From Ruminococcaceae bacterium UBA5396 (GTDB taxonomy: Bacteria; Bacillota; Clostridia; Oscillospirales; Acutalibacteraceae): 6,235 nucleotides of DNA. Every line of letters begins with the position of its first letter. The first letter of the stretch is position 1. Position numbers and translations under genes: made by a program. The stretch is from positions 560 to 6,794 of the forward strand of contig DHOG01000038.1 of NCBI GenBank assembly GCA_002410715.1, in the 5' to 3' direction. The notes under the pieces were generated by a model. The model had not been told where the DNA came from. It did no database searches and saw only the letters and a program-made list of their open reading frames with translations. Shown piece after piece: positions 1 to 6,235 of the stretch.

Positions 1-143
1 TTTTCAGTGATAAATTAGACCAAAATCGGTAGCTTCGGAATCATAAAACGTTTCGCAATATCTTAGGCACTAAATTGATTTTTGCACAAAGCCAAATAAC
101 CGGAGAAATGAAGCCGGGGAACAATAAAGGAGAACATGGAACC
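1..143 (+). other. Upstream leader of the GH2 gene, no gene recognised
   Basis: This AT-rich stretch has early stops in all three plus-strand frames (TGA at 8-10, TAG at 16-18, TAG at 30-32), so it holds no more than a few codons of any preceding gene. It should contain the operon promoter, but I could not find a -35/-10 pair with acceptable hexamers and spacing. The only pattern of note is the 8-base palindrome AAACGTTT at 46-53. No rho-independent terminator hairpin was seen. Confidence 0.5.
126..132 (+). promoter_or_regulatory. Ribosome binding site for the GH2 gene
   Basis: AAAGGAG ends 11 bases before the ATG at 144. This is on the long side but usable, and it decides the start. The earlier in-frame starts are worse: TTG at 75 has no Shine-Dalgarno site, and ATG at 108 has GGAG only two bases upstream. 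An ATG at 136 is out of frame and reaches a stop after three codons. Confidence 0.6.
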
Positions 144-2489
144 ATGAAACGTCAAGATATGAATCGTCAGTGGAGATTTCAATCTTCCCGGCTGCCTTGC
201 GGCATGGTGGATTTACCGCATGATTTCAGCATTCTGCAAAAAAGAGACCCGAAGACCCCGGGAGGGCGCGGCACCGGATTTTTCCCCGGCGGTGAAGCGG
301 AGTACAGCAAAACACTGGCTGTTCCGCCGGAATGGAAGGGTAAAAAAGTTATTCTTGAATTTGAAGGCGTGTACATGAACGCGACCGTCAGGCTGAACGA
401 TCAAATCGTAGCGCAGCACCCGTATGGTTACACGAGTTTTCACTGCAACCTGACGCCTTTTCTGAAATATGGAAAAGAAAATGTGATCACTGTTCAGGTG
501 AATAATAATGCTTTGCCGAATTCCCGTTGGTACAGTGGTTCTGGAATATATCGCCCCGTTTGGATTATGGTGGGGGAAAGCCTTCATGTGAAGCCGTGGG
601 GCGTCTATGTCACAGCGCCGGAAGTTTCTGTGCATTCCTCAAAAATTCTTGTCAAAACAGAGGTGGAGAACAGTGGAACGGAAAGTGCAGCCGTTCGGGT
701 GCGCTCCACTCTTCTGGATGCGTGCGGTGCCGCCGTGGCTTCCGGTGAAACTGAGCTGCAGGTTGCGGGGAATTCTGAAGGAACGGCAGAACAGAATATT
801 TCCATTTCACCGGTTTGTCTCTGGTCAACGGAAGACCCGTATCTTTATACATTAAAGAGCGAAATAATAAAGGACAGCGCAGTTATTGATACAGCAGAAA
901 CACCTGTTGGGATTCGCTCAATTTCTTTTGATTCCCAAAACGGTTTTCGCCTTAACGGAGTTTCGATGAAACTGAAGGGTGGCAATGTTCATCACGACTG
1001 CGGAATTCTTGGGGCGGCTTCTTATGCCCGTGCGGAGGAGCGCAAAGCAGAACTGCTTAAAGCAAACGGTTTCAATGCGGTCCGGTGTGCCCACAACCCG
1101 CCTTCTTCCAGCTTTTTGGATGCCTGCGACCGTCTCGGCATGCTGGTCCTTGACGAAGCGTTTGACTGCTGGCGTGAAAGCAAAAATCCGTACGATTATC
1201 ATTTGTATTTTAACGACTGGTGGAAACGCGATATGGCATCGATGGTGCTGCGTGACCGCAACCATCCCAGTGTGATCCTGTGGTCAACGGGAAATGAAAT
1301 TCCCGAAAGAGACGGCCGGTCGGAGGGCTACGATTATGCCAAAAAACTTGCGGATTATGTGCGCTCGCTGGATAATACCCGCGCGGTAACAAATGCTATT
1401 TGCTGGCCGGCTCCTTCTTTAGGGTTTTCCCCGCTTAATATCGATATGGATGCGCTTTCCAAAGATTTTGATCTATGGGGAGAAACTACGGAGAAGTTTG
1501 CGGAGCCGCTGGATGTTGTCGGCTATAATTACCTGCTGGAACGTTACGGGAAAGACGCGGAAAAGTATCCGAATCGGGTTATATGCGGTACGGAAAGTTT
1601 TCTTGGCGACTCATTTAAGTACTGGGAAACGGCTGATCAATACCCGAATGTTATCGGTGATTTTTATTGGACCAGCATGGACTATCTTGGTGAAGCCGGA
1701 ATCGGTGGCACCAATTATGAGGAGGACTCCTGCTCACCGGGCGAGTATCCGTGGCATCAGGCTTTTTGCGGCGATATCGACATCTGTGGTTTTAAAAGGC
1801 CGCAGTCGTATTACCGGGACTGTGTCTGGGGAATTTCGAAAGCTCCGTACATCGCCGTATATAAACCTGAAAATCATGGAAAAACCGCAAAGGCCTCCTA
1901 TTGGGGCTGGCAGGACGTAGTTTCGTCTTGGACGTGGCCGGGATTTGAAGGCAAACCGACAGTGGTTGAAGTATACAGCGAAGACGATAAGGTGGAGCTG
2001 TTTCTAAACGGTAAAACCCTGGGACGAAAACCTGCGGGTAAAGAAAATGGGTATACGGCTACATATGAACTGAATTACGAGCCGGGCACCCTTTTGGCGG
2101 TAGGGTATCGTTCGGGCAGCGAAGCCTCGCGCTCCGTGCTGAAAACCGCGGGGAAGCCCGCAGCGATTCGGCTGACACCGGATCGAGACTCACTGAAAGA
2201 ACAATTCGGGGATTTGTCCTATGTCACGGTGGAACTGGAGGACACACAGGGAAACATCGTGGGAAATGCGGACAACGAAATTCATTTTTCCGTTTGCGGA
2301 GTTGGCAGCCTGCTGGCAGTTGGCAGCGGAAATCCCGTCAGCGAAGAAATGTATGTAGGAAATGTGCGTAAGGCTTACCAGGGACGTGCGATGGTGGTTA
2401 TAAGGGCGGATGGAAAAGCCGGAGATATTGTTTTAACTGCCGTGTCGGATGGAATTCCGGCTTCCAGCGTTACCATACGCGTACATTGA
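144..2489 (+). CDS. Glycoside hydrolase family 2 protein, beta-galactosidase-like, cytoplasmic
   Basis: Predicted retaining glycosidase of 781 residues, likely removing terminal beta-galactosyl or a similar residue from imported oligosaccharides. Domains in order: N-terminal jelly-roll sugar-binding domain (about 1-145, with VDLPHDFSI at 22-30 and YSGSGIYRPVWI at 130-141); Ig-like domain (about 146-260); TIM barrel (about 265-565); DUF4982-like domain (about 590-665); and a C-terminal Ig-like domain (about 674-781). Barrel motifs are HHD at 283-285, NAVRCAHNPP at 311-320 and DEAFD at 337-341. The acid/base is E385 in HPSVILWSTGNE, and the probable nucleophile is E484 in CGTESF. There is no signal peptide, so it should act in the cytoplasm. 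The N-x-K motif of beta-glucuronidases is not visible at the corresponding site (GDIDICGFK, from 543), which argues against that activity. An in-frame TTG at 75 would give 804 residues, but the extra part has no family match and no Shine-Dalgarno site. Family is certain; substrate is inference. Confidence 0.93.
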   Translation: MKRQDMNRQWRFQSSRLPCGMVDLPHDFSILQKRDPKTPGGRGTGFFPGGEAEYSKTLAVPPEWKGKKVILEFEGVYMNATVRLNDQIVAQHPYGYTSFHCNLTPFLKYGKENVITVQVNNNALPNSRWYSGSGIYRPVWIMVGESLHVKPWGVYVTAPEVSVHSSKILVKTEVENSGTESAAVRVRSTLLDACGAAVASGETELQVAGNSEGTAEQNISISPVCLWSTEDPYLYTLKSEIIKDSAVIDTAETPVGIRSISFDSQNGFRLNGVSMKLKGGNVHHDCGILGAASYARAEERKAELLKANGFNAVRCAHNPPSSSFLDACDRLGMLVLDEAFDCWRESKNPYDYHLYFNDWWKRDMASMVLRDRNHPSVILWSTGNEIPERDGRSEGYDYAKKLADYVRSLDNTRAVTNAICWPAPSLGFSPLNIDMDALSKDFDLWGETTEKFAEPLDVVGYNYLLERYGKDAEKYPNRVICGTESFLGDSFKYWETADQYPNVIGDFYWTSMDYLGEAGIGGTNYEEDSCSPGEYPWHQAFCGDIDICGFKRPQSYYRDCVWGISKAPYIAVYKPENHGKTAKASYWGWQDVVSSWTWPGFEGKPTVVEVYSEDDKVELFLNGKTLGRKPAGKENGYTATYELNYEPGTLLAVGYRSGSEASRSVLKTAGKPAAIRLTPDRDSLKEQFGDLSYVTVELEDTQGNIVGNADNEIHFSVCGVGSLLAVGSGNPVSEEMYVGNVRKAYQGRAMVVIRADGKAGDIVLTAVSDGIPASSVTIRVH

Positions 2490-2585
2490 AAATCGGCGCT
2501 GTGGATCGGAAGAAAATCAAAGAAACAAATGACATTCAGAGGATGTGTAATATTAGATCAATTCAAATTTTAACGGGGAGGGTCA
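2490..2585 (+). other. Gap between the GH2 gene and the first permease gene
   Basis: These 96 bases contain no convincing terminator hairpin, and I found no well-spaced promoter, so read-through from the GH2 gene is plausible. A 14-codon frame (ATG at 2529, TAA at 2571-2573) lies here but has no good Shine-Dalgarno site, and I do not call it a gene. Confidence 0.4.
2575..2582 (+). promoter_or_regulatory. Ribosome binding site for the first permease
   Basis: GGGGAGGG lies just ahead of two adjacent in-frame non-ATG starts. Counting from the core GGAGG (2577-2581), the spacer is four bases to GTG at 2586 and seven bases to TTG at 2589. Spacing favours the TTG, while the usual codon preference favours the GTG. 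The protein differs by one residue. Confidence 0.6.
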
Positions 2586-3554
2586 GTGTTGAGTAACAGT
2601 GCAAAAGCCAATTCAGAACCAAACGTTAAAAAAATATCGTCATGGCATTCTGGTAAGCAGAAAGAAAGGTTCAAGTTGTTTTTAATCGCTTTGCCGTTTC
2701 TTTGCCTCGTTTTTCTGTTTGCCTATTTGCCTCTTTACGGGTGGCTGTATGCGTTTTATTACTACGAGCCGCCGTTAAAATTGAGCCAGTGCACCTTTGC
2801 TGGACTGCATTGGTTCCAGTATTTGGTCTCAAATACAGTCCAGGTAAAAACGATTCTGAATGTTCTGCGCAATACGTTTGCAATCAGCGGCCTTGGCATA
2901 CTGACGTCATGGGTGCCGATGGTCTTTGCCATTTTCCTTACTGAGATCAAGTCCGGCAAAGTCAGAAAGGTGATACAGACGTGCACGACTCTGCCAAATT
3001 TCATTTCATGGGTTTTAGTATATTCTATTGCATATGCGCTCTTTTCTTACAATGGGCCCATCAACAATTTGCTGACGTCTATGAACATCATTCCAAGTAA
3101 TATAAATTGGCTGGCTCAAGATAATCATACATGGCTTGCCATGACTTTATGGGGAATGTGGAAAGGCACAGGCTGGGGCGCCATCCTGTACATGGCGGCA
3201 ATTGCCGGGATTGACCAGGAACTGTATGAAGCGGCGGCCGTTGACGGAGCGGGGCGTTTCAGGATGATATGGAACATTACACTTCCCGAACTTCTTCCGA
3301 CTTACTTTGTATTGCTGGTGCTGAGCATTGCCAATTTTCTAAATAACGGTTTTGACCAGTATTATGTGTTCCAGAACTCGTTTAACCAGGAGCATATTCA
3401 GGTTTTGGATCTTTACGTTTATAATTTGGGCATTGGATCGTCAAGTTTCTCACTTGCCACCGCAATCGGTATTTTGAAGTCGTTTGTCAGTATTGTTTTG
3501 CTTACTTTGGCAAACCGGGCGTCAAAGTGTATCCGTGGCTCGACAGTGATTTAA
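2586..3554 (+). CDS. Carbohydrate ABC transporter permease, LplB-type
   Basis: Inner-membrane permease of a CUT1-type oligosaccharide importer, 322 residues, the usual length for the family. Hydrophobic segments lie at about 31-57, 93-119, 134-153, 184-207, 238-256 and 290-309, giving six predicted membrane spans. The cytoplasmic EAA loop, which docks onto the ATPase, is clear at about 215-234 (EAAAVDGAGRFRMIWNITLP). The N-terminal 30 residues are polar and charged, as expected for an LplB-like cytoplasmic tail. It should pair with the second permease, which starts 22 bases after the stop. The start is GTG at 2586 or TTG at 2589, and no ATG lies near the Shine-Dalgarno site. The family is secure from the EAA loop and topology; the transported sugar cannot be read from the sequence. 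Confidence 0.93.
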   Translation: MLSNSAKANSEPNVKKISSWHSGKQKERFKLFLIALPFLCLVFLFAYLPLYGWLYAFYYYEPPLKLSQCTFAGLHWFQYLVSNTVQVKTILNVLRNTFAISGLGILTSWVPMVFAIFLTEIKSGKVRKVIQTCTTLPNFISWVLVYSIAYALFSYNGPINNLLTSMNIIPSNINWLAQDNHTWLAMTLWGMWKGTGWGAILYMAAIAGIDQELYEAAAVDGAGRFRMIWNITLPELLPTYFVLLVLSIANFLNNGFDQYYVFQNSFNQEHIQVLDLYVYNLGIGSSSFSLATAIGILKSFVSIVLLTLANRASKCIRGSTVI

Positions 3555-3563
3555 GGTATAAAC

Positions 3564-3568
3564 GGAGG
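3564..3568 (+). promoter_or_regulatory. Ribosome binding site for the second permease
   Basis: GGAGG lies in the short gap after the first permease. It is only two bases from the ATG at 3571, too close for efficient initiation, but eight bases from the in-frame ATG at 3577. This is why 3577 was chosen as the start. Confidence 0.65.
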
Positions 3569-3576
3569 TTATGGAA

Positions 3577-4491
3577 ATGATTAATGTGGTAAAGCGCAGA
3601 TCAAAAGGCGATGTCGTATTCAACATCATTAATTATACCGTGTTTATCCTTATAACGCTGATTTGTGTCTACCCTTTTTACTATATTTTTATTAACACAA
3701 TCAGCTCAAATGATTTGAGTGCGAACGGGCAGATTATATTTTATCCTCAGCAAATACATTTCTCGAATTATCTGCGCGTTTTTCAATTAAGCGGTTTGGG
3801 TACGGCGGCAATTGTGTCGGTTTTAAGAACGGTTATTGGAACCATTGCAGCGGTTTTTGGCTCGGCAGTGCTTGGCTTTTTATTTACCAAAGACATGTGG
3901 CATAAAAAATTCTGGTACAGGTTCGTTGTTTTGACCATGTATTTTAACGCCGGCCTGATTCCACAGTTTATGACTTTTAGAATGCTCGGCCTGACCAATA
4001 ATTTTCTTGTCTATGTTCTTCCTGCCATTGTTGGACCCTTTAATGTTATCCTTGTAAAGACGTATATTGAGTCTTTGCCCCCCTCGCTGGAGGAAGCGGC
4101 AGAAATAGACGGTGCCGGCGTCATGACGGTTTTTTCTAAAATTGTATTTCCGCTTATCAAGCCGATTATTGCAACAATTGCTATTTTTTCGGCGGTTGGG
4201 CAGTGGAATTCCTTTAGTGACACTCTGATTTACATCACGGATTCTCATCTGTATACGCTTCAGTATATTCTGTATACCTATATTAATCAGGCGAATTCTC
4301 TCGCTTCAATGGTCAAGCAGGTATCGGGGAATAATACGGCAGAGTCCATAACAAACGCGGTTACAGCCATAACGCCCACTTCCATAAAGATGACGGTTAC
4401 CATGATCGTAGTGCTGCCAATTCTGTTTGTCTATCCGTTCTTTCAAAAGTACTTTACAAAAGGTATTATGATTGGTGCAATTAAGGGCTGA
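3577..4491 (+). CDS. Carbohydrate ABC transporter permease, YtcP-type
   Basis: Second membrane subunit of the same importer, 304 residues from the ATG at 3577 (306 from the ATG at 3571). Predicted membrane spans are at about 15-40, 74-102, 114-131, 143-164, 191-211 and 272-290. The EAA loop begins near residue 171 (LEEAAEIDGAG) and continues to the FPLIKP segment. The C-terminus, YPFFQKYFTKGIMIGAIKG, is the characteristic ending of YtcP/MalG-like permeases and shows that the gene is complete. It is tightly coupled to the first permease, with a 22-base gap and its own Shine-Dalgarno site, so the two are almost certainly co-transcribed and form a heterodimer. Family is clear; the substrate is unknown. 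Confidence 0.93.
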   Translation: MINVVKRRSKGDVVFNIINYTVFILITLICVYPFYYIFINTISSNDLSANGQIIFYPQQIHFSNYLRVFQLSGLGTAAIVSVLRTVIGTIAAVFGSAVLGFLFTKDMWHKKFWYRFVVLTMYFNAGLIPQFMTFRMLGLTNNFLVYVLPAIVGPFNVILVKTYIESLPPSLEEAAEIDGAGVMTVFSKIVFPLIKPIIATIAIFSAVGQWNSFSDTLIYITDSHLYTLQYILYTYINQANSLASMVKQVSGNNTAESITNAVTAITPTSIKMTVTMIVVLPILFVYPFFQKYFTKGIMIGAIKG

Positions 4492-4606
4492 GTCACGGTT
4501 TCCTATTATTGTGTCAGCAAATCGTTTATAGGGTTTCTAGGGAGGTGGAAGAAATTCTGTAAGCGGTACTGAAATAAAATAAATAATGTATCAGGGAGGT
4601 ATTTTA
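4492..4606 (+). other. Gap between the second permease and the binding-protein gene
   Basis: These 115 bases have no clear terminator. Two Shine-Dalgarno-like runs are present, AGGGAGGT at 4539-4546 and again at 4593-4600. Only the second has a start codon at proper distance. An AT-rich tract at about 4572-4587 includes TAAAAT (4575-4580), which resembles a -10 box, but no matching -35 box lies 16-18 bases upstream. Confidence 0.4.
4593..4599 (+). promoter_or_regulatory. Ribosome binding site for the binding-protein gene
   Basis: AGGGAGG ends seven bases before the ATG at 4607. It is the best-spaced Shine-Dalgarno site in the window, which fits a subunit usually needed in excess over the permeases. 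Confidence 0.8.
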
Positions 4607-6235
4607 ATGAAAAAGTCGCGCAGTATCGCCGCGTTGTTGTTAGCGGCAGCAATTTGCTCTTCTTCGTTTGCCGGTTGTGCCTCGAAGACAGACAGCACTT
4701 CCTCTGCAAACGCAGCGTCAAGCCTGACAGACGACGGGAAAGCCGTAACCCTCACGGTCTTTTCCACCCAGGCAAACTATCAGGGTGAACTGAAAGGCTG
4801 GGCAGGCAAATTACTCAAAGACAAATTTAATGTTACGCTCAACATTATTGCACCGAATGTCGCGGGCGGCGGAGACACGCTGTATGAGACAAGAAGTTCG
4901 GCAGGTGACCTCGGTGATATTGTCATGATTAGCCAGGATAAGATTACAAAAACCTTGAAAGCCGGGCTGTTCTATGACATGAACACCAGAAATTTGCTTA
5001 AAGACTATGGCAAAAATCTGGAACAATTTTCAAAGGCTATTAAAAAGGATCAGGATTATTATAAAACCGGTTCGCATGCTTATATTATTCCGGACGGGAT
5101 ATCAACACTTTCGCCTACGAATGTCCCCAAGAGAGGCGATACCCTTTATGGATTATATACCAGATGGGATTATTATGAGAAGCTGGGATATCCGCAGCTA
5201 AACAGTATGGACGATGTCGTTAACATGATGGTGTCGATGCAGAAACAGAATCCGAAGGATGAAAATGGGAAAAAGACTTATGCCATGGCCCTGTTCAAGG
5301 ATTGGGATTACTATCTGATGAACGCAGGAACCAGTATCGGTCCTCTGTTTGGATATCAGTATCAGAATCTGTGCGAGTATAACACCGATGCTACTCAGGT
5401 GAGGAGTATCCTTGACGAAAATTCTTACTACCTGAAAACGCTGAAATTTTTATATGACTTAAATAAGAAAGGGCTGCTGGACCCAGACTCCGCGTCGGAG
5501 GACTTTAGTACGGTAGGGACGAAATATCAGAATGGGCAGTTGCTTCTTGGATTCTGGTCATACAACGGGGAAGCGCAGTTCAATACTCTCGATCACATGC
5601 AAAAAGGGCAGGGCTTTGAAATGGTTCCTCTTAAGGGTATGAAGATTTACACGGCAGGTCCAAGTCAGACGGGCGGTTCAAACGCTGCCGGTATCGGCGT
5701 AAAATGCAAGAACGTTGTCAGAGCTATGAAAGTTCTAGACTATCTGTACTCGGACGATGGCTGGAACGCATTCCAGAACGGACCGAAAGGGTTATGCTAT
5801 ACAACGAAGGACGGCAAGAACACGCTGACTGAATTTGCTCTGAATGCAACAGCGGATACCAAAATACCTGACGCATACGGCGGCGGTACATGGAACGGCG
5901 GACATCTGAATCAGATAAACTGGTTCTCCAGAGTCGGCGGAGATATTGATCCGAATACAAATGAGCAGTTTTCCTCCGATGGCTGGTCGTCTTCTAAGCT
6001 TCTTCCGAAGAACAACAATAAACTTACGCAGTCCTATGCAAAAAAAATGAATGCGGACGATATTGGAAACTATCTGTACAAAAACAATCTTTGGAATGTT
6101 CAGCCTGGCAACAGTTATGTTCACATGACGGAAGACGGGGACTTGAAAACACTCGAAAATCAGATTGGCTCTGTGGTAAAACAATATTCCTGGAACCGCA
6201 ATATTAAGGCTGACGATGCAGATCGGAAGAGCGTC
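4607..6235 (+). CDS. Extracellular solute-binding lipoprotein, LplA/YtcQ-type, 3' end missing
   Basis: Substrate-binding subunit of the importer, open for 543 codons to the window end without a stop. Residues 1-24 form a lipoprotein signal peptide: MKKSR, a hydrophobic core (7-16), then SFAGC with C24 as the lipidated cysteine; the -3 phenylalanine is slightly unusual. A Ser/Thr/Ala-rich linker (about 26-40) follows. The mature part carries LplA-family landmarks: YGLYTRWDYYEKLGYP (181-196), LYDLNKKGLLDPDSAS (282-297) and LDYLYSDDGWNAFQNGPKG (377-395). The protein should sit on the outer face of the membrane, capture an oligosaccharide and deliver it to the two permeases encoded upstream. Residues 539-543 (DRKSV) come from adapter sequence, so trustworthy coding ends near 6219. 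Relatives are of roughly this length, so perhaps only a few tens of C-terminal residues are lost. The ligand is not predictable from the sequence. Confidence 0.9.
   Translation, partial: MKKSRSIAALLLAAAICSSSFAGCASKTDSTSSANAASSLTDDGKAVTLTVFSTQANYQGELKGWAGKLLKDKFNVTLNIIAPNVAGGGDTLYETRSSAGDLGDIVMISQDKITKTLKAGLFYDMNTRNLLKDYGKNLEQFSKAIKKDQDYYKTGSHAYIIPDGISTLSPTNVPKRGDTLYGLYTRWDYYEKLGYPQLNSMDDVVNMMVSMQKQNPKDENGKKTYAMALFKDWDYYLMNAGTSIGPLFGYQYQNLCEYNTDATQVRSILDENSYYLKTLKFLYDLNKKGLLDPDSASEDFSTVGTKYQNGQLLLGFWSYNGEAQFNTLDHMQKGQGFEMVPLKGMKIYTAGPSQTGGSNAAGIGVKCKNVVRAMKVLDYLYSDDGWNAFQNGPKGLCYTTKDGKNTLTEFALNATADTKIPDAYGGGTWNGGHLNQINWFSRVGGDIDPNTNEQFSSDGWSSSKLLPKNNNKLTQSYAKKMNADDIGNYLYKNNLWNVQPGNSYVHMTEDGDLKTLENQIGSVVKQYSWNRNIKADDADRKSV
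6220..6235 (+). other. Illumina adapter remnant (artefact)
   Basis: The last 16 bases, AGATCGGAAGAGCGTC, are identical to the start of the TruSeq adapter seen at the end of read 2. The first 13 bases are common to both TruSeq adapters, and the GTC that follows selects the read 2 version. The match runs exactly to the window edge, as expected from untrimmed reads at a contig end. These bases should be removed from the sequence. Confidence 0.95.

Noticed and set aside
213..635. Minus-strand open frame of 140 codons.
   Set aside because: It lies wholly within the GH2 gene, has no recognisable family features, and reads as the antisense of conserved jelly-roll motifs.
1450..1920. Plus-strand open frame of 156 codons in another frame of the GH2 gene.
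   Set aside because: It overlaps the TIM-barrel coding region, including the catalytic nucleophile, and its translation is rich in Arg/Ile without any domain pattern. It is a shadow frame.
2504..2513. GATCGGAAGA, a 10-base match to the Illumina adapter inside the gap after the GH2 gene, possibly marking a chimeric join.
   Set aside because: The match is short and both flanks disagree with the adapter (G before it instead of A, AA after it instead of GC). The genes on either side also make functional sense together, so chance is the simpler explanation.
2529..2573. A 14-codon frame in the gap before the first permease, considered as a leader peptide.
   Set aside because: It has no good Shine-Dalgarno site, no run of regulatory codons, and no attenuator-like hairpin follows it.
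3880..4248. Minus-strand open frame of 122 codons opposite the second permease.
   Set aside because: The translation is basic and of low plausibility, while the opposite strand encodes a complete permease with an EAA loop.
5792..6184. Minus-strand open frame of 130 codons opposite the binding-protein gene.
   Set aside because: The plus strand encodes continuous LplA-like protein through this region. The antisense frame has no recognisable features or credible ribosome binding site.
1..6235. Searched for CRISPR repeats, tRNA/rRNA genes, insertion sequences and long direct or inverted repeats.
   Set aside because: None was seen by reading the sequence. Small structured RNAs in the gaps cannot be fully excluded without a folding or covariance search.

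Overview
The window looks like part of a sugar-utilisation locus from a Bacillota bacterium, probably an anaerobic Clostridia-type organism. The reasons are the strong purine-rich Shine-Dalgarno sites, moderate GC content by eye, a lipoprotein-type solute-binding protein, and transporter proteins of the LplB/YtcP/LplA kind, which are typical of that phylum. This assignment is inference from gene style and I cannot name a genus.

All four genes lie on the plus strand. A short leader (1-143) precedes a cytoplasmic glycoside hydrolase family 2 enzyme (144-2489), which is complete and carries both catalytic glutamates. After a 96-base gap come two carbohydrate ABC transporter permeases (2586-3554 and 3577-4491), each with a clear EAA loop. 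They are followed by a 115-base gap and a lipoprotein substrate-binding gene (4607 to the window end) that has no stop codon. No gene for an ATPase, regulator, RNA, mobile element or CRISPR array is visible.

The likely scheme is as follows. The membrane-anchored binding protein captures an oligosaccharide outside the cell, and the two permeases form the membrane channel, powered by an ATPase encoded elsewhere (as MsmX serves many such systems in Bacillus). The GH2 enzyme, which has no signal peptide, then removes a terminal beta-linked sugar, most likely galactose, in the cytoplasm. The substrate cannot be fixed from the sequence.

The last 16 bases (6220-6235) match the start of an Illumina TruSeq adapter exactly. 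The 3' end is therefore a sequencing/assembly artefact, and the last five codons of the binding-protein frame are not biological. Apart from that, this is a recognisable, fairly ordinary CAZyme-transport operon; I see no convincing evidence of a previously undescribed system.
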